From assembly GCA_017506865.1 (NCBI GenBank), contig JAFCMP010000525.1, forward strand, positions 124,001 to 188,000: 64,000 nt of DNA. The letters run 5' to 3'. The stretch's first letter is position 1. Every line of letters starts with the position of its first letter. Positions 59,501 to 64,000 of the stretch are shown here, piece after piece. The notes under the pieces were generated by a model. The model was given only the letters and a program-made list of their open reading frames with translations. It did not search any database and had not been told where the DNA came from. This DNA comes from Tribonema minus (taxonomy: Eukaryota > Sar > Xanthophyceae > Tribonematales > Tribonemataceae). Both the position numbers and the translations under genes were made by a program.

Positions 59501-61885
59501 CTAGTTGTGGTGTGCAAACCCGCGTGAACACCATTGGCCTCCTCCACGCGCATTGCGTAAATGTTGCGATTGTTCAACACACCGAGTTCGCCATCTTGCA
59601 TTGATATTGGCACGTTCATGCTGGCGGGTACCACTGACCTCATACGTGCGCGCCGCCGCCCTAACCCTAACTGCAGACACAATCCTGCATCACACCATTG
59701 CATTATGTTGCTTGAAATACTTCACTGAAGTAGGTACAGCATGTAATGTACCCTTGACCTAAGCCTCTGCGGTTGACCTGCTCTGTGAACTACCACCGCT
59801 ACTGCCACTGCCAGCTCTGGCTTCAGTACATTTCACGTGCTTGCGCTGGCTGCAGTGCTCTGCGCGTTGTCTGCATGCGCAGTGGCAGCACAGAACGCAT
59901 GCCTGCGTGACTGCCGAATTGTGGGTGCATGCGCACCCCGTCGCTCACAGCATCGCCAGCGCTGCTGTGCTCTGTAGCACACACCGCCTGCATGATGTCA
60001 ATGCGCACTCACGGACTTGCAGTTCTTGTTTTTGATTGTTTTACAGTCGTGCTCACAATGCTTGACCTGACAATGCGCACTCACGGACTTGCAGTTCTTG
60101 TTTTTGATTGTTTTACAGTCGTGCTCACAATGCTTGACCTGACAACACTGTGAGCGAGATATTTCAGCTTGTCATATTTGCTCAATACAGCCATGGTTTG
60201 TATGCGCATGCGCAGGTTCGGCATCAGCGGCGGCCGCTGTGTCCGCCGCCATGACGCTGGCGGCGCTGGCGTACTGCGTCGCGGCATGCGCGGCAGCACG
60301 GCGATTGAATGCACCGCCCGGTCCCCACTCGCTTCACCTGCGCATTCTGAAGGTACTGGATGCAATGCTCTTTGAAAAGCATGCGTTCCGTGTCATCCTC
60401 TACCATGCGCTTTGCTGAACATACTTCATACCCTGTATTTTATCCTTCATTAGCACTGGCGCGGCAGTCGAACGCAGCGCCTGGGCCTCTTCCTGGGCAT
60501 GTTCAAGGTGCTGGATACTTCTTGAAGTACTCACCATGTATGCGTTTCATCACACCCTCTACCATACGCTGTACCAGACATGCGCCGTACTCCCTACGCT
60601 ATACTTCACCTGTGTTGGCGCAGTGATCGAACACGGCGCACTCCCTCTACCTGGGCACGCTCAAGGTACTGGGCACATGCTATGCATTTCGTGACGCCCG
60701 CTACCACATGCTGTGCCAAACATATGTTGTACTTGAAGTACCCCCTATGCTATACTTGTGTTGGCGCGGCGGTCGAACGCGGCGCGGCCTCGCCCCTCTA
60801 CCAGCGCATTCTGAAGGTACTGGATGCAACACTCCTTCAGAAGTGATGCATCTTGTCGCACCCTACCATACGCTGTGCCAGACATATCTCCTCTACCCAT
60901 CACTGACATTGATGCGGCGATCGCACATGGCGCCTGGGCCGTCTATCTGCGCATGCTCACTGTGCTGGACACTCTCACTCTCCTTCCAGCGCGCTTGTCC
61001 CGAATCGTCATGCACAGCGCTCAGCCGGCAGGCGGCGCCAACTGCACGCCGTGATTTGCCGTGGCACTTGCGGCATAGTTGCTCAGAATAGGCTGGCATC
61101 AGCACGCCAGCAGTGCTTCCGTAACTACCACCTTGCGCCACGCGCAAAGTTCCGCTCAGACCTTCGTACGACACTGCTGCGTGCACATGTGCAGTTGCGG
61201 GCGTGACACTATAAGTGCTCAACACGCGGCCTCGTGCCCGCGTGGCACAGCATTCCTCTGCAGCGCTGAACACAGTCTCCCCCCCCCCCCCCCCTTCCAG
61301 GCAGCTGTCCTGGTACTCCTCATCAGCGCCCTAGCACTCGGGCACGGACACGTGCATGCCTGGCATGACCCACACTACAAAGTATTCTGAGCACTATCTC
61401 ACTGTGCCCGCCAAACCGCCCTGGTGCTCCGCAGCTGTCCTGGTACGCGCCTAACCCTAACCCTAACCCTCATCAGCGCCCTCGCGGCGGTCGCGCTCGG
61501 CCGCGGCCACGTGTAACAGCATCCCTCTGCAGCGCTGAATACAGTCTCAGCCCCCCTCCCCTCCCCTTTCCCTCCCCCCCCCCCCCCCCCCCCCGGCAGC
61601 TGTCCTGGTACGCCACCCCCCTCACCAGCGCCCTCACTCCCCGGAATGACGCATACTCCGGAGTATTCCAAGCACCACCTCACTGCCCCCCCCCCCCCCC
61701 CTTCCCGCGCGCAGCTGGCCTGGTACGCCATCCTCCTCACCAGCGCCCTCATCGCCCTAGTCCTCGGCCACGGCCACCTGCACGCGTGGGACTGGGCCGT
61801 TGCGCGCCGCTTCGCCGTGTCAGCGCTCCTCACAGGCGCGCATCACGCGCTCGCGACTACAGTCTCACCCCCCCCCCCCCCCCCC

Positions 61886-61926
<41 letters not shown>

Positions 61927-64000
61927 AGCTCTCCTGGTACGCCATCCTCCTCACCAGCGCCCTCATCGCGCTAGCCCTCGGCCACGGCCACCTGCACGCA
62001 TGGGACTGGGCCATTGCGCGCCGCTTCGCCGTGTCAGCGCTCCTCACCGGCGCGCACCACGCGCTCGCGGCGCTGCCGCAGGGCGCCGCGACGGGCGCCG
62101 CGCGCCGCGGCCTCGCGCGCGCGCTCGATGACGCGTTCACGGGCGTGCGCGAGCAGCTGACGGCGGATGCGCTGCTGCAGCTGGCGCTCGTCAGGTGAGA
62201 GATGGTGACATCTGCAGTACTTCCAGGTACTTGATGTACAATTGTGATTAAAGGTCGATGCTGCGATACGCCGCGCGCCGCGGCCTCGCGCGTGCGCTCG
62301 ATGATGCGTTCACCGGCGTGCGCGAGCAGCTGATGGCGGACGCGCTGCTGCAGCTGGCGCTCGTCAGGTGAGAGATGTCAGTCGATGGCGGCTTCGTGCT
62401 CTCCGACGCCCCGCCCCGCGTGGTGGTGGTATCGCGAGTGCACATGTGACGTGCCCAGTCACCTATGGCCTCACACTGTAGGACTACACGTTGCTGTAGA
62501 GCTTTAGGTTGTACCTTATTAAGAAGATGTTGTGCAATGTTGATTTGGGCCAATGCTACGGCTGCCGCGCGGCGCGCCCTCGCCCGCGCACTCGATGAAG
62601 CCTTCACGAGCGTGCGCGAGCAGCTGCCGGCGGACGCGCTGCTGCAGCTGGCGCTCGTCATTGCGAAGAGTTTGGTGATGGCAACGCCCTGCTCGCTCAG
62701 GTGCTGCGATCGCGGCGCCCAACGCGGCCAGTCGTCTATGGTTTCGCATTGAAATTGACATACCGTATTATCTATAATTAAGCCCATGGGGCGAGTTTTT
62801 TATGAGTTTCCGAGCCCTCATGAATTGACGCCCCACCCTTAATTTTCGCTCATATAAATATGCCCCCCCCCTTCATTCTCACATGCATACGCAGCATGTA
62901 CCCTCTGCGTACGTGTACTATGCACACTCAGTGACTCATGCTACATGACCACATTATGTGTGCGCCTGCATGCGCTGTCAGCAACGTGCAGAGCAGACAT
63001 AAAGGCAGCCAACAATGTAGCCAGACCCACAAAAAGGCTCCGAGAGGCAGCAGCTGGCTTTCCGAAAGTTGAACTGGTTTCAGGAGCGGCTCAGAAGCAT
63101 GCTGGCACCTCATGATGGTGTCAGATGAGCTAAAATGGCTCAAACATTAAATCACCCCACCCTTTTTTTCTCCAAATATTTAATGGCGCCCCACCCCCCT
63201 TTTTTCGCTCTCATAAAAAACTCGCCCCATGGGCTTAATTATAGATACTACGATAGTTCTTGAAATTCATTCTACACCTCTAGTTGTAAAACATGACTGC
63301 AATTCTGATTTGGGTCAATGCTACGATGTGACGGGCGCCGCGGAGTGCTTGCTCTTGCGGTACCTGCGAGAGGGGGACCATCGGTTGCTTGCCATCGGGG
63401 GGCGCGCCACAGAGTGCATCACTACATTAGTATGCGCTGGCGCAGTGACTGGGCCAGGTTTTCAACCTTACAGTGACGGCATCAACGCGAACTCAAATTA
63501 TCTTTGCAAGTTAGAGCGTAGTGCAGCGCATGCAGCGCCCTCTTCTGGCAGGCGTGTTGGCTGCCCCCCCGCCTCCCCCCCCCCGCGCTCCAACCTCCCC
63601 CCCTCCCGCCCCCCCCCCCCCGTCTTGACCTCACTGCCCCCCCCCCCCCTTCCTCCGGCCCCTGCCCCCCCGCCAGGTGGCTGGTGGACTTCTGGGCGGC
63701 GCCGGAGGAGTTCAGCTGGGACGACATGCGGGCCATGCTCGCGCAGGCCGTGGACACCGTGCGCACAGAGGTGAGCGCTGCTGCTGCTGCTGCTGCTGAG
63801 CACTGCTGCTGCAGGCGAGCAGCGTCTATGTATTGTATTTGCGACATAAGCGCCATGCTCGCACGGGCTGTGGATACCGTGCGGGCAGACGTGAGCACTG
63901 CTGCTGCCGCTGAGCGCTGCTGCTGCAGGCGAGCGGTGTCCACTGTATTTGCGACATAAGCGCCATGCTTGCGTGGGCTGTGGACACTGTGCGGGCAAAG
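53544..64000 (+). CDS. multi-exon polytopic membrane protein of unknown function (continues past window)
   Basis: Exons 54634-54791, 56120-56297, 58230-58352, 60216-60352, 61929-62194 and 63677-63770 join in phase across five GT-AG introns (phases 0, 1, 1, 0, 2) with no stop. They encode, in order: LSAFHAAVRASVDLPAIIRA and LHALGDLAALPQ; hydrophobic SVAALLLVAAGGVLVAAGRG; KDVDLNSLRATRRAAMALAA and LLSIAGMVTLMDTIGLIG; AAMTLAALAYCVAACAAARR; SWYAILLTSALIALALGHGH with WDWAIARRFAVSALL and LARALDDAFTGVREQL; and WLVDFWAAPEEFSWDDMRAM. That makes about five membrane segments. A possible first exon (53544-53811) starts MKRTEMVECWSCGGPHHEDD, a zinc-knuckle-like CX2CX4HX3C, and also joins in phase, but is weaker. 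I do not recognise the family. Each intron is filled with decayed copies of neighbouring exons. Confidence 0.65.
54415..55205 (+). repeat. decayed copies of exon 54634-54791
   Basis: Upstream, 54415-54560 repeats CGTTCGCTGTG, CAGCGCTCAACAGCC and CACCTCAGCGCGCTCCACGCG in exon order. Downstream, the exon end plus donor recurs at about 54893-54928 (GGCGACCTCGCGGCGCTGCC) and 55050-55085 (CTCCACGCGCTCGGCGACCT). Between them are three copies of an intron block (GAGTCTGCTGAGATTTTG and variants) about 150 bp apart. Confidence 0.75.
56360..57240 (+). repeat. four decayed copies of the 3' part of exon 56120-56297
   Basis: Copies lie at about 56360-56432, 56600-56698, 56853-56950 and 57113-57215, spaced roughly 245-260 bp. 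Each keeps pieces of GGCGGCGGGGCGCGGGCACG, GAGGCAGTGCTCAACGCCCT and, in the first two, the donor context GACGCGAGGT. Divergence increases with distance from the exon. Confidence 0.82.
57138..57163 (+). repeat. G26 homopolymer
   Basis: An uninterrupted run of 26 G lies inside the last decayed copy of exon 56120-56297. It corresponds to the shorter G runs of that exon (GCGGGGGGGGTGC). Confidence 0.95.
57720..59650 (+). repeat. decayed copies of exon 58230-58352 on both sides
   Basis: Upstream 5'-end copies (GCAGGCAAGGACSTGGACCT-like) lie near 57726, 57978 and 58164. Downstream 3'-end copies (CTGAGCRTTGCYGGCAYGGT, ATGCTCATGAAC, CATTGGCCTCATAGGTGCGC-like) lie near 58680, 59103, 59263, 59366, 59523 and 59605. 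The upstream series carries the acceptor and the downstream series the donor. Confidence 0.78.
59659..59671. repeat. short telomere-like repeat CCCTAACCCTAAC
   Basis: Two CCCTAA units directly follow a decayed exon copy (CTCATACGTGCGCGCCGCCG). Confidence 0.8.
60006..60143. repeat. 68-bp perfect tandem duplication
   Basis: CACTCACGGACTTGCAGTTC through GTGCTCACAATGCTTGACCT occurs twice in direct succession (60006 and 60074), with no differences seen. Confidence 0.9.
60290..60990 (+). repeat. exon 60216-60352 plus four decayed tandem copies of its 3' end
   Basis: Units of about 145-165 bp start near 60290, 60455, 60612, 60757 and 60910. Each carries GGCGCGGCGGTCGAACGCGG-like sequence, TACCTGCGCATTCTGAAGGT-like exon end plus donor, then CTACCATACGCTGTGCCAGA in the intron part. 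The first unit is the functional exon. Confidence 0.88.
61240..61858 (+). repeat. four decayed copies upstream of exon 61929-62194
   Basis: Copies of the acceptor and 5' part (CAGCTGTCCTGGTACGCCAT, CTCATCAGCGCCCT, GGCCACGGCCACCTGCACGC) lie at about 61292-61355, 61430-61520, 61600-61650 and 61708-61858. Most are preceded by GCGCTGAACACAGTCTC-like sequence and a C run. The copy nearest the exon is the longest and best preserved. Confidence 0.88.
61450..61470. repeat. interstitial telomere-like repeat (CCCTAA)3
   Basis: CCTAACCCTAACCCTAACCC and one more T replace ATCCTCCTCAC between TGGTACGC and CATCAGCGCC of a decayed exon copy. Confidence 0.9.
61868..61926 (+). repeat. near-pure C59 tract ending at a 3' splice site
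   Basis: Eighteen C, one T and forty C run directly into the acceptor AG of exon 61929-62194, so this homopolymer is that intron's pyrimidine tract. Shorter C runs precede the decayed copies at about 61279, 61576 and 61687. Confidence 0.9.
62262..62680 (+). repeat. two copies of the 3' half of exon 61929-62194
   Basis: 62265-62372 repeats GCCGCGCGCCGCGGCCTCGC through GCTGGCGCTCGTCAGGTGAG, nearly unchanged and with the donor. 62555-62670 is a second copy whose donor is lost (GCTCGTCATTGCGAAGAG). The first could act as an alternative exon end if an acceptor is present. Confidence 0.88.
62771..63245. mobile_element. 475-bp MITE with 36-bp terminal inverted repeats
   Basis: Left TIR 62771-62806 starts TCTATAATTAAGCCCATGGG; the right TIR 63210-63245 is its perfect reverse complement. 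TA lies on both sides (62769-62770 and 63246-63247), the target duplication typical of Tc1/mariner-type elements. There is no coding capacity. Subterminal GCGCCCCACCC / TTTTCGCTC blocks occur near both ends. It sits in the last recognised intron of the membrane-protein gene. Confidence 0.87.
63846..64000 (+). repeat. decayed copies of exon 63677-63770
   Basis: 63851-63891 (GCCATGCTCGCACGGGCTGT ... GTGCGGGCAGAC then GTGAGC) and 63961-64000 (GCCATGCTTGCGTGGGCTGT ...) repeat the exon end with its donor. The array continues past the window. Confidence 0.85.

Noticed and set aside
61450..61470. A chromosome end (telomere) near the right edge.
   Set aside because: Only three units, embedded between exon-derived blocks, and the gene continues in phase on both sides.
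61646..62198. Proline-rich protein containing runs of 15 or more prolines.
   Set aside because: The prolines come from the poly-C pyrimidine tract. The chained exon model places this tract in an intron ending at the acceptor before 61929.

Overview
This is a nuclear window from a eukaryote, most likely a photosynthetic protist with a secondary plastid. The genes have spliceosomal GT-AG introns. Exons are GC-rich, while introns and spacers are near 50% GC and long. One gene opens with a signal peptide followed by a plastid-import-like A-FVVP junction (haptophyte, stramenopile or cryptophyte style). The DNA glycosylase is of the cyanobacterial/plastid type. The species cannot be named from the sequence.

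Layout. (1) 1.2-14.6 kb: two same-strand paralogues of a TraB/TRABD-like, probably mitochondrial protein. Copy 1 (1201-6105, 5 exons, 453 aa) is intact. Copy 2 (7326-14596) has exon 4 split by a 2.6-kb 5'-truncated non-LTR retroelement (family B) with a 10-bp target duplication. (2) 16.1-20.05 kb, minus: a four-exon family-4-like uracil-DNA glycosylase without the iron-sulphur cysteines. (3) 20.98-23.45 kb, plus: a partly resolved, probably plastid-targeted gene. An unresolved terminal exon lies at 25.97-26.11 kb. (4) 35.1-28.8 kb, minus: a third TraB-like copy, now a pseudogene, with a family-B insertion in intron 1 and a 36-bp family-B remnant in exon 4. (5) 36.6-53.4 kb: retroelement territory. 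It holds a nearly complete family-A non-LTR element with one in-frame stop, a decayed Gag fragment, a second family-A copy with its own nested insertion, an intronless membrane-protein gene (49805-50506) and a third, minus-strand family-A copy. (6) 53.5-64 kb, plus: one multi-exon gene for an unknown polytopic membrane protein that runs off the window.

The most unusual feature is intron structure. In the 54-64 kb gene every recognised exon is flanked by strings of decayed partial copies of itself that span its own splice junction, so most of the intron length is exon-derived tandem debris. The glycosylase (seven copies of one 3' splice site), the plastid-type gene and TraB copy 1 show the same kind of splice-site-proximal tandem arrays. 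This suggests a genome-wide mode of intron growth by local duplication. A 475-bp TA-flanked MITE, interstitial telomere-like repeats, very long C/G homopolymers and a recurrent palindrome (TACTTCGAAGTA) add to the picture.
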